A DNA stretch of 64,000 nt, taken from NCBI GenBank assembly GCA_003241695.1, contig QFPN01000011.1, forward strand, positions 58,751 to 122,750. The letters run 5' to 3'. The notes beneath the pieces were generated by a model that was given only the letters and a program-made list of their open reading frames with translations, ran no database searches and was not told where the DNA came from. Below, one piece after another: positions 8,898 to 18,327 of the stretch. Numbering within the stretch: the first letter of the stretch is position 1; the number at the start of each line of letters is the position of its first letter. The DNA comes from Ancylobacter novellus. GTDB lineage: Bacteria; Pseudomonadota; Alphaproteobacteria; Rhizobiales; Methylopilaceae. The position numbers were made by a program, and so were the translations under genes.

Positions 8898-11861
8898 ATG
8901 CCAAGCCGATTGCGGCCAATCATTCTGACATTCGGTTATCTGCTCGCGGCCGGGCTGACGGTCTGGCTTACCCGTTTCAGCGGCGGCGTCGCTTTCGTGT
9001 GGATCGCCTCGGCGATCCTGACCAGCTATCTCGTTCTTCGCCCGCGCGGCGAATGGAGCGCCGCCTTGCTCGGCTGCGGCGCGGCGAGCGCCGTCGCGAC
9101 GGCGTCTTTTGGTCTCGGCCCTGCGGCGGCGGCGCCTCTCGCCGCGCTCAACGTCCTGGAGGCGGTCCTCGCCGCGGTTCTGCTGTCGCGTTGGGTGAAA
9201 CATCCGGGGGAGTTCGCGTCGATCGGCGAAGTGGCGCGTTTCATGGCGGCCGTCGGCATGGTCCCTCCAGTCGTGACGGCGCCGTTCGCCGCGGCGGCCG
9301 CTTCCTGGGTCACGGGGACGCCCTTCGCAGCGAACGTCCTGAACTGGACCGCTGCGCACGCCCTCGGCGCCCTCACCGTGATGCCTCTGGCTTTGCTCGT
9401 CGGCCGGGGCGAGTTCCGCGACTGGCGCCGTTCCGCGGACCGGCGCGCGATCATCGAAGCGGCGGCGCTGGTCGGCGCCATGGCCTTGGTCACGATCGCG
9501 GTGTTTTCGCAGACCAGGCTTCCGCTCCTGTTCGTAACGCTGCTGCCGGCCCTGTTCGCGACGTTCCGCTTCGGTCGTCTCGGCGCCGCGACATGCATGG
9601 CGCTGCTGATCGCGATCGGCGGCCCTCTGACGCTTCAAGGTTCGGGACCGCTCATGCTGATCGACGGATCGGCCGGTTTCAGGGCGCAGTTTTTCCAGCT
9701 TTTCGTTGCGGTCGCTTTCCTGACCGTGCTTCCGGCGGCGGCCGAACTGCGGCATCGCAAGGGTCTGTTCTCGGCCCTCAGCGACAGCGAGGCGCGCTAC
9801 CGCCTGCTCGCCGAGAACACGACGGATCTGATCGTGCTGTCTTCGCTCGACACGACGCGTCGCTACGTCTCGCCGGCCTCGAAGGCGCTGCTCGGCTACG
9901 AACCGGCGGAGCTCGTCGGAACCAAACCCCTCGATTTCGTTCATCCGGACGACCGTGAAAACTATCGCGCGCTTCTGGAAGCGCTGACGGACGGCCGAAT
10001 CGCCAAGGCTGTTACGAGATCCCGGTACCGCCGCAAGGACGGCTCATGGATCTGGCTCGATGTGTCCTTCAGCCTGACGCGAGACGAAGAGACGGGAGCC
10101 TTCGACGGTTACGTCGCCTCGCTGCGAGACGTCACCGAACGGCGCGACGCCGAGGAGGCCCTGCGCCTCAGCGAGGAGCGCCTTTCGCTCGCCCTCGAGA
10201 GCGGCAGCGACGGCTTCTGGGACTGGGATCTGGAGACCGGCGAGGTCCAGTTCTCCGAACGCTGGTTCGCGACGCTCGGCTATGATCCGGGCGAGGCGCG
10301 GGGCGACATCGCCAGCGTCGCCGCCTTGTTCCATGCCGACGACGTGGAACGCGCGCGCCGGCTTATGATCGCGCATTTCAAGGGCGTCACGCCGACCTTC
10401 CAATGCGAATACCGTCTGCGTCGCAAAGATGGAGACTATGTCTGGGCGCTTTCGCGCGGAAAGGTCGTTTCCCGCTCCGTGAGCGGCAAGGCGCTCCGAA
10501 TCGTCGGCACCCATATCGACATCACGCAGCGCAAGGAAGCCGAGTTGCAGGTGGAGCATCTCGCCTATCACGACGCGCTGACGGGCCTGCCGAACCGCGC
10601 GCTTTTCAGCGAGCACCTGAGGCTGACGGCGGCGCGGGCCGCGGCCAAGGGCCGGCCGTTCGCCCTGCTCGCCTGCGACCTCGATCGGTTTAAGGCCGTC
10701 AACGACAGCCGCGGCCATGCGACAGGGGACGTGGTCCTGCAAACGGTTGCGAACCGGCTTCGTTCGATTATTCGAAACGACGAGTTCGCGGCGCGGCTGG
10801 GCGGCGACGAGTTCGCGATCATCCTGCCGGACGTCGCAAACGCCAACGAAGCGGGCGAGGTGGCGCAGCGCGTCATCGACACGATCGGCCAACCCATCGA
10901 CATCGATGGTCAGAGCGCGATCGTCGGGGTCAGCGTCGGCGTCGCCCTCGGCATGGGCGATCCCGCCGATCAGATTTTCAGGAACGCCGATCTCGCGCTC
11001 TACGACGCCAAGGCCGAAGGCCGATCCGCCTACCGGCACTTCGAAGCTGGCATGGACGCGGCCTTCACGGCTCGCAACGCGCTGGAGATCGATCTGCGGG
11101 AGGCCGTCCAGGAGCAGGCTTTCACGTTGCGCTACCAGCCGATCGTAAATCTCTCCTCCGGCCGCGTCTGCGGCTTCGAAGCGCTGCTGCGCTGGCGCAA
11201 TCCCCGCTGGGGATGGATCTCGCCCGCCGACTTCGTGCCGCTGGCGGAGGAGAGCGGCCTGATCGTGCCGATCGGCGAATGGACGCTCATGCAAGCCTGC
11301 GCGGAAGCGACGCGCTGGCCGAGCGACGTCACCGTCGCGGTCAACATATCGGCGATCCACTTCCAGCAAGCGAGCCTGGAGCTGTCGGTGCGAGCCGCGC
11401 TCGACGCTTCCGGTCTCGCTCCGGAACGGCTGGAGCTCGAGATCACAGAAACAGTCCTCATGCAGAACACGACGCTCGCGGTGTCGTCCCTCATGCGACT
11501 GCGGGCGCTTGGCATCCGCATCGCGCTCGACGACTTCGGAACGGGATATTCCTCGCTCAGCTATCTCCGGCGCTTCCCCTTCAACAAGATCAAGATCGAC
11601 CGCTCGTTCATCGTCGAGATCGGCGATCCGGAGGTCGCGGCGATCGTCCGGGCGATCGTGGGCCTCGCCGAACGAAGCGGCGCGTCCATCACCGCGGAAG
11701 GCGTCGAAACCGAGTGCCAGCTTGATCGCGTTCGTCAGGAAGGCTGCACCGAAGCGCAGGGCTTCCACTTCAGCGAAGCGTTGCCGAGCGAAGAGGTCGG
11801 ACGCTTCTTCACACGGGACGGACTGACGGTTTTCGACGACCGCAGGCGAGCCGTTCCCTAG
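8898..11861 (+). CDS. membrane PAS-PAS-GGDEF-EAL c-di-GMP enzyme
   Basis: This 987-residue signalling protein has an eight-helix MASE1-like membrane sensor (about 1-290). Two PAS/PAC domains follow (about 300-420 and 425-550), then a GGDEF domain with intact GGDEF at 635-639 and an EAL domain with EALLRW at 761-766. EAL metal and catalytic motifs (ELEITE, ALDDFGTGYSSL, KIDRSF, EGVET) are all present, so phosphodiesterase activity is likely. The GGDEF inhibitory site is not canonical: RNDE stands where RxxD is expected. It is a single gene reading away from the metal patch. Confidence 0.92.
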   Translation: MPSRLRPIILTFGYLLAAGLTVWLTRFSGGVAFVWIASAILTSYLVLRPRGEWSAALLGCGAASAVATASFGLGPAAAAPLAALNVLEAVLAAVLLSRWVKHPGEFASIGEVARFMAAVGMVPPVVTAPFAAAAASWVTGTPFAANVLNWTAAHALGALTVMPLALLVGRGEFRDWRRSADRRAIIEAAALVGAMALVTIAVFSQTRLPLLFVTLLPALFATFRFGRLGAATCMALLIAIGGPLTLQGSGPLMLIDGSAGFRAQFFQLFVAVAFLTVLPAAAELRHRKGLFSALSDSEARYRLLAENTTDLIVLSSLDTTRRYVSPASKALLGYEPAELVGTKPLDFVHPDDRENYRALLEALTDGRIAKAVTRSRYRRKDGSWIWLDVSFSLTRDEETGAFDGYVASLRDVTERRDAEEALRLSEERLSLALESGSDGFWDWDLETGEVQFSERWFATLGYDPGEARGDIASVAALFHADDVERARRLMIAHFKGVTPTFQCEYRLRRKDGDYVWALSRGKVVSRSVSGKALRIVGTHIDITQRKEAELQVEHLAYHDALTGLPNRALFSEHLRLTAARAAAKGRPFALLACDLDRFKAVNDSRGHATGDVVLQTVANRLRSIIRNDEFAARLGGDEFAIILPDVANANEAGEVAQRVIDTIGQPIDIDGQSAIVGVSVGVALGMGDPADQIFRNADLALYDAKAEGRSAYRHFEAGMDAAFTARNALEIDLREAVQEQAFTLRYQPIVNLSSGRVCGFEALLRWRNPRWGWISPADFVPLAEESGLIVPIGEWTLMQACAEATRWPSDVTVAVNISAIHFQQASLELSVRAALDASGLAPERLELEITETVLMQNTTLAVSSLMRLRALGIRIALDDFGTGYSSLSYLRRFPFNKIKIDRSFIVEIGDPEVAAIVRAIVGLAERSGASITAEGVETECQLDRVRQEGCTEAQGFHFSEALPSEEVGRFFTRDGLTVFDDRRRAVP

Positions 11862-11951
11862 CGCCTTCGGCGGATCGCCCTCGGATGCTTTGAACATCGC
11901 GACCGGGCTTCCGATATTGGGCTCGACCATCGAGACCCAAAGGAGCTTGCG

Positions 11952-12491
11952 ATGACCGACAAGACCGAACGCGCGATCCTGGCCGGCGGGTGCTTCTGGG
12001 GCATGCAGGATCTGATCCGAAGGCGGCCCGGCGTGATTTCGACCCGCGTCGGCTACACCGGCGGCGACGTGCCGAACGCGACCTACCGCAATCACGGCAC
12101 GCACGCCGAGGCGATCGAGATCGTCTACGATCCCGCCGTCACGAGCTTCCGCGACATGCTCGAGTTCTTCTTCCAGATCCACGATCCGACCACGAAGAAC
12201 CGGCAGGGCAACGACGTCGGCCTGAGCTACCGTTCGGCGATCTTCTTCCTGGACGACGCGCAGAAGCGGGCGGCCGAAGACGCCATCGCAGACGTCGACG
12301 CATCGGGCCTCTGGCCCGGAAAGGTCGCGACCGAAGTCGCGCCGGCGGGACCGTTCTGGGAAGCCGAACCCGAGCATCAGGATTATCTCGAGCGGTTCCC
12401 CAACGGCTACACCTGTCACTTCGTGCGGCCGAACTGGCGTCTCCCGAGGAGAGCCGAAACCGAACAGGACGAGATCAAGCGCGCCGGCTGA
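11952..12491 (+). CDS. msrA: peptide methionine sulfoxide reductase A
   Basis: This 179-residue enzyme reduces methionine-S-sulfoxide in proteins. The catalytic motif GGCFWG is at residues 12-17, with the nucleophile Cys14. Other family motifs are VGYTGG, NHGTHAEAIEIVYDP, FFQIHDPTT and GNDVGLSYRSAIF. The usual C-terminal resolving cysteines are not obvious; the only later cysteine is in YTCHFVRPNW. An AAAGGAG ribosome site lies just before the ATG. No MsrB gene adjoins it. Confidence 0.95.
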   Translation: MTDKTERAILAGGCFWGMQDLIRRRPGVISTRVGYTGGDVPNATYRNHGTHAEAIEIVYDPAVTSFRDMLEFFFQIHDPTTKNRQGNDVGLSYRSAIFFLDDAQKRAAEDAIADVDASGLWPGKVATEVAPAGPFWEAEPEHQDYLERFPNGYTCHFVRPNWRLPRRAETEQDEIKRAG

Positions 12492-12501
12492 GAGAGGCGG
12501 A

Positions 12502-13314
12502 TCACCCCGTCGCGCCCGTCGCGCTCCTTCGGCGCGTCGCGACGCGCAGCACGGCCGGGCGGCGTTCGTGCGCGCCGGAGGCCTCCTCGCCTCCGCGCGC
12601 ATAGCCCATGAGTTCGTGGAGAAACCACTCCCGCCGCTCGATCTGGCGGACGAGCGCCTCAGGAACGCCGGCGACGTCCGTCAGTTCGTCATGGGTCGAC
12701 ACGTTGAGGCGTTTCGGCGCCTGCAAGGCCGCGAGCGCAGCGTCGGCGTCGACGAGGTGCGGGCGGAGATCCGTGCGCGCGAGTTCCGCTAGGCCTTCGT
12801 CCAGCCGTTCGGTCGACAGCACGGCGTCAACGATTGTTCTGCGCGCGAAGAGACGGCGCAAGTCGTCTGATCCTTCGGCTTTCGAGAGCTTCGCCGCCGC
12901 TCCGCCGAGCGCCAGCGACAGGAAGCGGTGCGTCTGGAAGCCGTAGAGCTCGACACGGCCGTCGGCGTAGCCCTCGCCGAGAAACGACGCGTTTCGCTCC
13001 TCCAGCACGAACTCCAGCCAGCGGGCGAGCCCGCCCGGCGTCCGCTCGTATAAGTCGCTCAAGCCCGCCCGGACCAGCCGGCGCCGAAGCGCGCCGCGTC
13101 CGTCGCAGCCGGACGAGAACAGCGACAGATAGAGGTCGAGCGGCCGGCGGCAGGTGATGAAGCAGAACGTCTCGGGATCGGCGCGGCTGGCGATGCGGCC
13201 ATGCTTCATGACGCGCAGGGGTTCGCCGCGCATGTGACGTTCGAGGAACGACTGGACGAAGGTCGAGCCGGTCTTCTGAACGTCGAGATAGCAAACGTGT
13301 TCGTACTCGACCAT
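12502..13314 (-). CDS. sulfotransferase-like protein
   Basis: This protein is about 270 residues long. It starts VEYEHVCYLDVQKTGSTFVQSFLE, where QKTGST resembles the 5'-phosphosulfate loop of PAPS-dependent sulfotransferases, followed by the later FITCRRPLDLYLSLFSS, which resembles their 3'-phosphate-binding strand RDPxxRxxS. The rest is divergent. The start at 13314 has GAGGAGG about 11 bases upstream; an ATG at 13341 is also possible. The acceptor is unknown. It converges on msrA. Confidence 0.6.
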   Translation of the reverse strand: MVEYEHVCYLDVQKTGSTFVQSFLERHMRGEPLRVMKHGRIASRADPETFCFITCRRPLDLYLSLFSSGCDGRGALRRRLVRAGLSDLYERTPGGLARWLEFVLEERNASFLGEGYADGRVELYGFQTHRFLSLALGGAAAKLSKAEGSDDLRRLFARRTIVDAVLSTERLDEGLAELARTDLRPHLVDADAALAALQAPKRLNVSTHDELTDVAGVPEALVRQIERREWFLHELMGYARGGEEASGAHERRPAVLRVATRRRSATGATG

Positions 13315-13376
13315 TCGCCCGCAAGCCTCCTCGCCCGGCATGGCGGCCCGACGGCCGGCGTGCTACGGCCCCGGCC

Positions 13377-14273
13377 ATGTCGCGTCTCTATGTCGTCCTC
13401 GACGTCTTCGCCGACCGCACGCTCGCGGGCAACCCGCTCGCCGTCCTGCTGGACGCCGCAGGCCTCGACACGGCCGCGATGCTGGCCATCGCCAAAGAGT
13501 TCAACCTGTCCGAGACGGTGTTCCTGCTGCCGGCCGAAGACGAGGCCCGCAAGGCGCGGCTCCGCATCTTCACACCGCAGGGCGAACTGCCCTTCGCCGG
13601 CCACCCGACCGTCGGGACGGCCGCGCTTCTCGGCCTGATGGACGCCGCGGCCGGAAAGCGCGGGCCGCTGCGTTTCGATCTCGAGGAACAGGTCGGCGTC
13701 GTTTCCTGTGAGGTCGAGGCTACGGGCCGGCGCTCGGCGCGGGCGGCCTTCCTGCTGCCGAAAGCGCCGGTATCGCTCTCGCCTGCCCCGACCGCGGAGG
13801 CGGTCGCGCCGGCGCTTGGCCTGTCGGCGAAGGACATCGGCTTCGACGACCACGTCCCGTCCCGCTTCGACGCCGGCAACGCCTTCACCTTCGCGCCCGT
13901 GAACAGCCTCGAGGCGCTCGGCAGGGCGCGGGTCGAACCGAGCCGATGGGCCGCCGGCGTCGCAGACCGCGGCGCGTTTCTCTACACGCGGGAAACCGGC
14001 GATCCCGTCCTCGCCTTCCGCGCCCGGATGCTGCGCGCCGACGCCAGCGAGGATCCGGCCACGGGCTCCGCGGTCGCCGCTTTCGCCGGCGCCGTGATGG
14101 CCTTCGAACGCCCGGAGGACGGCGACCGCCTGCTCGCTGTCGGACAGGGCTTCGAGATGGGCCGTCCGAGCGTGATCGAGCTCGGCCTGACGGTCGAGAA
14201 CGGCGCGCTCGCATCGGCCACGATCGGCGGCCGCGCGATCGTCGCGGCGGAAGGAACGCTCTTCGACGTCTGA
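13377..14273 (+). CDS. PhzF family isomerase
   Basis: This 298-residue protein has the two-domain diaminopimelate-epimerase-like fold of PhzF. Signature segments are the N-terminal YVVLDVFADRTLAGNPLAV, the catalytic glutamate in NLSETVFL (Glu46), TPQGELPFAGHPTVGTA, and ASEDPATGSAVAAFAG in the second half. The family includes the phenazine isomerase PhzF and many proteins of unknown substrate. No phenazine genes are near, so a housekeeping isomerase role is more likely. It is divergent from the sulfotransferase-like gene. Confidence 0.88.
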   Translation: MSRLYVVLDVFADRTLAGNPLAVLLDAAGLDTAAMLAIAKEFNLSETVFLLPAEDEARKARLRIFTPQGELPFAGHPTVGTAALLGLMDAAAGKRGPLRFDLEEQVGVVSCEVEATGRRSARAAFLLPKAPVSLSPAPTAEAVAPALGLSAKDIGFDDHVPSRFDAGNAFTFAPVNSLEALGRARVEPSRWAAGVADRGAFLYTRETGDPVLAFRARMLRADASEDPATGSAVAAFAGAVMAFERPEDGDRLLAVGQGFEMGRPSVIELGLTVENGALASATIGGRAIVAAEGTLFDV

Positions 14274-14379
14274 TCTTTCGCCGCGAAGGCCTTGTCCGAC
14301 TTAAGTCGGTCGGGCCACTCTCTCAGCCTGGACCCGGCCGCCCCCTGAGCCGGATCGCCCGAGCGACGGAGAAGACGAC

Positions 14380-15519
14380 ATGGCGACAAGCGCGACCGCG
14401 ACTTCGGCCCTGCGGCCCATCCCACACGTCCTTGCGGCGATCGGCGGCGCGGCGCTGCTGGCCCTCGCGGCGCCGGCGACGCCGGCCTTCGCTCAGGAGG
14501 CCGCGGCCCCTCAGGCGTCTCAGGAGACAAAGAAGCCCAACATCGTGATCATCGGGACCGGCGGCACCATCGCCGGCGCGGGCGCCTCGTCGGTCAACAC
14601 CGGCGACTACGACAGCGCCAAGGTCGCGGTCGACAAGATCATCGCCGCCGTGCCCGAGCTGAAGCAGGTCGCCAACGTCAAAGGCGAGCAGATCTTCCAG
14701 ATCGGCTCCGAGAGCTACAACGACGAGCGGATGCTCAAGCTCGCGAAGCGCATCTCCGAACTCGTGAAGCAGCCCGACGTCGACGCCGTGATGGTGACGC
14801 ACGGCACCGACACGATCGAGGAGACCAGCTACCTCCTCAACCTCACGCTCAAGACCGACAAGCCGGTGGTCATCATCGGCGCGATGCGGCCAGGCACGGC
14901 GCTGTCGGCCGACGGTCCGCTCAACCTCTACAACGCCGCCGTGGTGGCGGCCTCCCCGGAATCGAAGGGCAAGGGCGTGCTCGTCGTCATGAACGACGAG
15001 ATCCACTCGGCGCGCGACGTCACCAAGTCGAACGCGCTCAAGGTCGAGACCTTCAAGTCGCTCTACGGGCCGCTCGGCGTCGTGGTGGAGTCGAAGCCCT
15101 ATTACTACCGCCTGCCCGCGCGGCCTCACACCACCGCCACCGAATTCGACATCGACCAGATCACGGCGCTGCCGAAGGTCGACGTGTTCTACGCCCACAC
15201 CTCGATGGACCCGAAGGTCCTCGGCGCGATCGCCGATCTCGGCGGCAAGGCGCTGATCTACGGCGGCACCGGCAACGGCTCGGTCGCGGACTACATGGAG
15301 GAGCCCCTCAAGGAAGTCCGCAAAAAAGGCCTGATCGTGGTGCGCGCGACCCGGACCGGCTCAGGACAGGTTGTGCACAACGGCGAGGAGAAGGACGACG
15401 AGAACGACTGGATCGTCGCCGCCGACCAGACGCCCCAGAAGGCCCGCCTGCTGGTTTCGCTCGCGCTGACGAAGACGCAGAATCCCAAGGAAATCGAGAA
15501 GATCCTGTACAAGTACTGA
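14380..15519 (+). CDS. ansB: periplasmic type II L-asparaginase
   Basis: This 379-residue protein hydrolyses asparagine, and often glutamine, to the acid plus ammonia. A hydrophobic signal segment ends near APATPAFAQE (residue 40), so it is exported. Catalytic motifs are TGGTIAG (Thr63 nucleophile), the second threonine-aspartate in THGTDTIEE, and AMRPGTALSADGPLNLYNA. The C-terminal YGGTGNGSV and RTGSGQV are typical of the type II enzyme. It lies alone between PhzF and an EamA exporter. Confidence 0.94.
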   Translation: MATSATATSALRPIPHVLAAIGGAALLALAAPATPAFAQEAAAPQASQETKKPNIVIIGTGGTIAGAGASSVNTGDYDSAKVAVDKIIAAVPELKQVANVKGEQIFQIGSESYNDERMLKLAKRISELVKQPDVDAVMVTHGTDTIEETSYLLNLTLKTDKPVVIIGAMRPGTALSADGPLNLYNAAVVAASPESKGKGVLVVMNDEIHSARDVTKSNALKVETFKSLYGPLGVVVESKPYYYRLPARPHTTATEFDIDQITALPKVDVFYAHTSMDPKVLGAIADLGGKALIYGGTGNGSVADYMEEPLKEVRKKGLIVVRATRTGSGQVVHNGEEKDDENDWIVAADQTPQKARLLVSLALTKTQNPKEIEKILYKY

Positions 15520-15525
15520 CGGCGC

Positions 15526-15543
15526 GAGCGCGATCCCGCGCTC
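15526..15543 (+). terminator. hairpin after asparaginase gene
   Basis: GAGCGCG and CGCGCTC pair around a four-base ATCC loop seven bases after the asparaginase stop. There is no T-run after it, so it may only slow or protect the transcript; termination here is inferred. Confidence 0.3.
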
Positions 15544-15627
15544 CGCTGCGGACGCCATGCGCGCGGCTTCGGTTCGAGCGCATGGCCGACATGTCGAGAA
15601 AGCGCGGCCGAACGTTAACCGGCGTTA

Positions 15628-15666
15628 GGAGTCTTGGGCTAGAGATGCGGTCTTGCACAAGACTCC
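15628..15666 (+). promoter_or_regulatory. nested inverted repeats in EamA leader
   Basis: GGAGTCTTG (15628-15636) pairs with CAAGACTCC (15658-15666), and inside the right arm TCTTGCACAAGA (15651-15662) forms its own small palindrome. The two structures are mutually exclusive. They end 18 bases before the EamA ATG, so they could be a leader switch or an operator. Confidence 0.35.
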
Positions 15667-15684
15667 GATCCGCATAGCGTCCTG

Positions 15685-16623
15685 ATGTCCGCCCCCGATC
15701 TCGCCTATCCGTCCGAAAAAGCCGGTCTCGACCCAACCGTCCGCGGCGTCATCGCCATGGTGGCGGGCATGGTCGTGCAGGCGCTCAACGACACCGTCAT
15801 CAAGCTCGCGGCGGCGCGACTGCCGGCCACCGAGATCATGGCGATGCGCGGCGTGATGGCGGTGACGCTCGCTCTGTCCATCGCGCTCGTCATGGGCGAA
15901 GGCCGGCGGCTGAAGATGCTCGCCAATCCGCTGGTCGCGCTGCGCTCGGGCCTCGAGGCGATGGCATGCCTCACCTACATGACCGCGCTCGCCCATCTCG
16001 GCCTCGCGGAGTTCACCTCGATCGTGCAGGCGACGCCGCTCATCATCACCGCGCTCGCGGTGCTGCTCGGCTGGCAGACGGTCGGCTGGAAGCGCTGGGC
16101 GGCGATCGGAGTCGGCTTCGTCGGCGTGCTGCTGATCGCGAAACCCTCGACTCAAGGGGTCAACGTCTACGCCGCCCTCACCCTGCTCTCCGCCTGCTTC
16201 ATGGCGATCCGGGACCTCGTGACCTCGCGGATCCCCTCGTCCGCGCCCTCGATGGTGGTGACGCTCGGCTCCACGATCGCGGTCACGTCGGTGGGCTTCG
16301 GCGCGGGCGCGGTCCAGTCGGCGGCGTGGCTCGCTCCGAACGGCGTCGAGGCCGCCATGATCGCGACGGCGGCGATCCTTGTGGTCGGCTGCAACATGCT
16401 GATCGTGATGGCGTTCCGCCTCGGCGACATGACGGTGGTCGGCCCCTTCCGCTACAGCGTCATCCTCGCGTCGCTCGCGCTCGGCTGGCTCGTCTGGGGC
16501 GACGTGCCGGACGCGCTTGCGCTGCTCGGTTCGGCGCTGATCGTGGCCTCGGGGCTCTACGCGCTGAAGCGCGAGCGCGCGGCGCCTGAGCCGCTGGCGA
16601 ACGCCGCCGCGCCGCTCGGCTGA
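15685..16623 (+). CDS. EamA-family (DMT) transporter
   Basis: This 312-residue protein has ten hydrophobic segments arranged as two EamA repeats. Typical parts are VRGVIAMVAGMVVQALNDTVIKLAAARLP, ALAHLGLAEFTSIVQATPLIITALAVLL and GPFRYSVILASLALGWLVWGDVPD. DMT exporters release amino acids or other metabolites; the substrate is unknown. The 5' leader carries a nested inverted repeat that may regulate it. It stands alone, reading toward the VOC pair. Confidence 0.9.
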   Translation: MSAPDLAYPSEKAGLDPTVRGVIAMVAGMVVQALNDTVIKLAAARLPATEIMAMRGVMAVTLALSIALVMGEGRRLKMLANPLVALRSGLEAMACLTYMTALAHLGLAEFTSIVQATPLIITALAVLLGWQTVGWKRWAAIGVGFVGVLLIAKPSTQGVNVYAALTLLSACFMAIRDLVTSRIPSSAPSMVVTLGSTIAVTSVGFGAGAVQSAAWLAPNGVEAAMIATAAILVVGCNMLIVMAFRLGDMTVVGPFRYSVILASLALGWLVWGDVPDALALLGSALIVASGLYALKRERAAPEPLANAAAPLG

Positions 16624-16633
16624 ACGGGCGGCC

Positions 16634-17119
16634 TCACGCCGCCCGCTTGCCCGCCGCGGCCTCTATCCCCGCGACGTCGATCTTCACCATGCCCATCATG
16701 GCGGCGAAGACGCGCGCCGCCACGTCCGGATCCGGATCGCTCATCAACGTCGCGAGGGCGCGCGGAACGACCTGCCAGCGGACGCCCCAGCGGTCGTGAA
16801 TCCAGCCGCAGGCGATCTCCACGCCGCCGTTCTCCTTGATGGCCTTCCAGACGCGATCGACCTCGGCCTGATCCTCGCAGTCGATCGACAGCGATATTGC
16901 GTCCGTGTGCTGCGGCTTGCTTCCGCCGTTCAGCGCCTGAAACGTCTGGCCGGCGAGCGTGAAGTCGATCAGCAGCACATCGCCCTTCTTGCCGCCGGGA
17001 AAATCTCCGGGGCTGCGGGAGACGCGATCGACGCTGCTGTCGGGAAGCAGCGTGACGTAGAAGTTCGCGGCCTCCTCGCCGTCCCGCTCGAACCAGATGC
17101 AGGGGGAGATCTTGGACAT
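16634..17119 (-). CDS. VOC family protein (PhnB/3-dmu-9 type)
   Basis: This 161-residue protein starts MSKISPCIWFERDGEEAANFY, the usual opening of the PhnB/'3-demethylubiquinone-9 3-methyltransferase' VOC family. It has later segments NGGSKPQHTDAISLSIDCEDQAEVDRVW and ACGWIHDRWGVRWQVVP. Despite the old name these are not shown to be methyltransferases; function is unknown. It lies 12 bases downstream of a second VOC gene, forming a pair. Confidence 0.85.
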   Translation of the reverse strand: MSKISPCIWFERDGEEAANFYVTLLPDSSVDRVSRSPGDFPGGKKGDVLLIDFTLAGQTFQALNGGSKPQHTDAISLSIDCEDQAEVDRVWKAIKENGGVEIACGWIHDRWGVRWQVVPRALATLMSDPDPDVAARVFAAMMGMVKIDVAGIEAAAGKRAA

Positions 17120-17131
17120 CGTCTTTCTCCT

Positions 17132-17566
17132 TCAGGCGCCCGCCTGCGCGGCCTCGGGTCCGCCGGAGGCCGCGGCGGGATCCATCCACATGACTTCCCA
17201 GACATGTCCGTCCGGGTCCTCGTAGGAACGGCCGTACATGAAGCCGTAATCCTGGGTCGGGGTCGGATCGGCCGTTCCGCCCGCGGACGTCGCCTTCTCC
17301 ACCTGCCGGTCGACGGCGTCGCGGCTCTCCTCGGAAACGCACAGCAGCACCTGGGCGGAGCGTTTCGCGTCCGGGATCTCCTTCGACGTGAACTGGCGGT
17401 ATTTGGCGTGCGTCAGCAGCATGACGTGGATGGTCTCGGACAGCACCATGCAGGCGGCCGTGTCGTCGGAGAAGTTCAGGTTCTGCTCCGCGCCGAGCGC
17501 CTTGTAGAAGGCGATTGAGGCCGGGAGGTCGGCGACCGGCAGGTTGACGAAGATAAGCTTGGGCAT
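17132..17566 (-). CDS. VOC family (glyoxalase/bleomycin-resistance-like) protein
   Basis: This protein has 144 residues from the ATG at 17566, which has GGAG a few bases upstream. It has VOC patterns KLIFVNLPVADLPASIAFYKALG and DYGFMYGRSYEDPDGHVWEVMWMDP. Members are small metal-dependent lyases, dioxygenases or antibiotic-binding proteins; nothing here fixes a substrate. It precedes the PhnB-like gene in a two-gene unit. Confidence 0.85.
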   Translation of the reverse strand: MPKLIFVNLPVADLPASIAFYKALGAEQNLNFSDDTAACMVLSETIHVMLLTHAKYRQFTSKEIPDAKRSAQVLLCVSEESRDAVDRQVEKATSAGGTADPTPTQDYGFMYGRSYEDPDGHVWEVMWMDPAAASGGPEAAQAGA

Positions 17567-17654
17567 CGGAGAGCTCCTCGTGGGTCGTGCCCCCAAAGGA
17601 CGGCCGGGAAGATACGATCCCGACAATGCGCTTCGAAATTTTTCTCTGCCGCCG

Positions 17655-18326
17655 TCAACGCATGACGCGGCGGGAGGCGAGCGAGGCCAGAGCCAGTCCT
17701 GCGCCGAGCGCGAGCGTCATCGACTGCGCCGTCGCTCCGAGCGTCGCGAGCGTCATCGTGGCGTAGAGCGTCCAGGCGAATGGGATCGAAGCGAGGCCCA
17801 AGGCGAGAACGGGCGCGCGGATCAGCGCCGCGACGCCGAGCGCAAGCAACGCGGTCGGGTCGGGCATGACGAAAGCGACTTCGACCGAGATCCACGGCTT
17901 GCCGGAAACCGCGGCGAGAAGCGGATAGGCCGACGCGATCAGGATGACGAGTAGCGTCGTGATGGCGGCGACGTCCCCGCGCGCGGAGCGCAACGGTCGC
18001 CGGGCGAAGGCCGCGGCCATGACGAAGGCGGCTCCCGCCAGCCAGAACGCCGGCGCCGCATAGCCCGCCGCCCAGTTGATCGACGCATAGCGGGCCGAAA
18101 GGAAGCTCCAGCCCGTCCAGCACAGACCAGCCCCCACGAGCGCGAGCGCCGCGCGGGCACCTTTGTCGCCGCCTCGCCAGGCGCACAGACCCGTCGCGAC
18201 GGACAGCGCCGCCGCGATCCAGAGCCATGCGCCCAGCGAGGCGTTGTGGCTCTCGATCAGCCGCTCGTAGACCCGCGGCGAGAACAGCAGGAAGTCGGAC
18301 GGCCGGTACGTCCACCACTCGCTCAT
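17655..18326 (-). CDS. DUF6064-like membrane protein
   Basis: This 223-residue protein has about seven hydrophobic segments. The N-terminus WTYRPSDFLLFSPRVYERLIESHN resembles the DUF6064 opening, in which a 'SDFLLFSP' motif precedes the first helix. Function is unknown. Its start lies one base past the stop of the aldo/keto reductase gene, which is upstream on the same strand, so the two are likely co-transcribed. Confidence 0.65.
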   Translation of the reverse strand: MSEWWTYRPSDFLLFSPRVYERLIESHNASLGAWLWIAAALSVATGLCAWRGGDKGARAALALVGAGLCWTGWSFLSARYASINWAAGYAAPAFWLAGAAFVMAAAFARRPLRSARGDVAAITTLLVILIASAYPLLAAVSGKPWISVEVAFVMPDPTALLALGVAALIRAPVLALGLASIPFAWTLYATMTLATLGATAQSMTLALGAGLALASLASRRVMR

Positions 18327-18327
18327 C

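Noticed and set aside
10044..12602. Long open frame antisense to the GGDEF/EAL and msrA genes
   Set aside because: GC-rich third-position bias opens this frame; the sense-strand proteins have complete domains and the antisense product has no recognisable motif.
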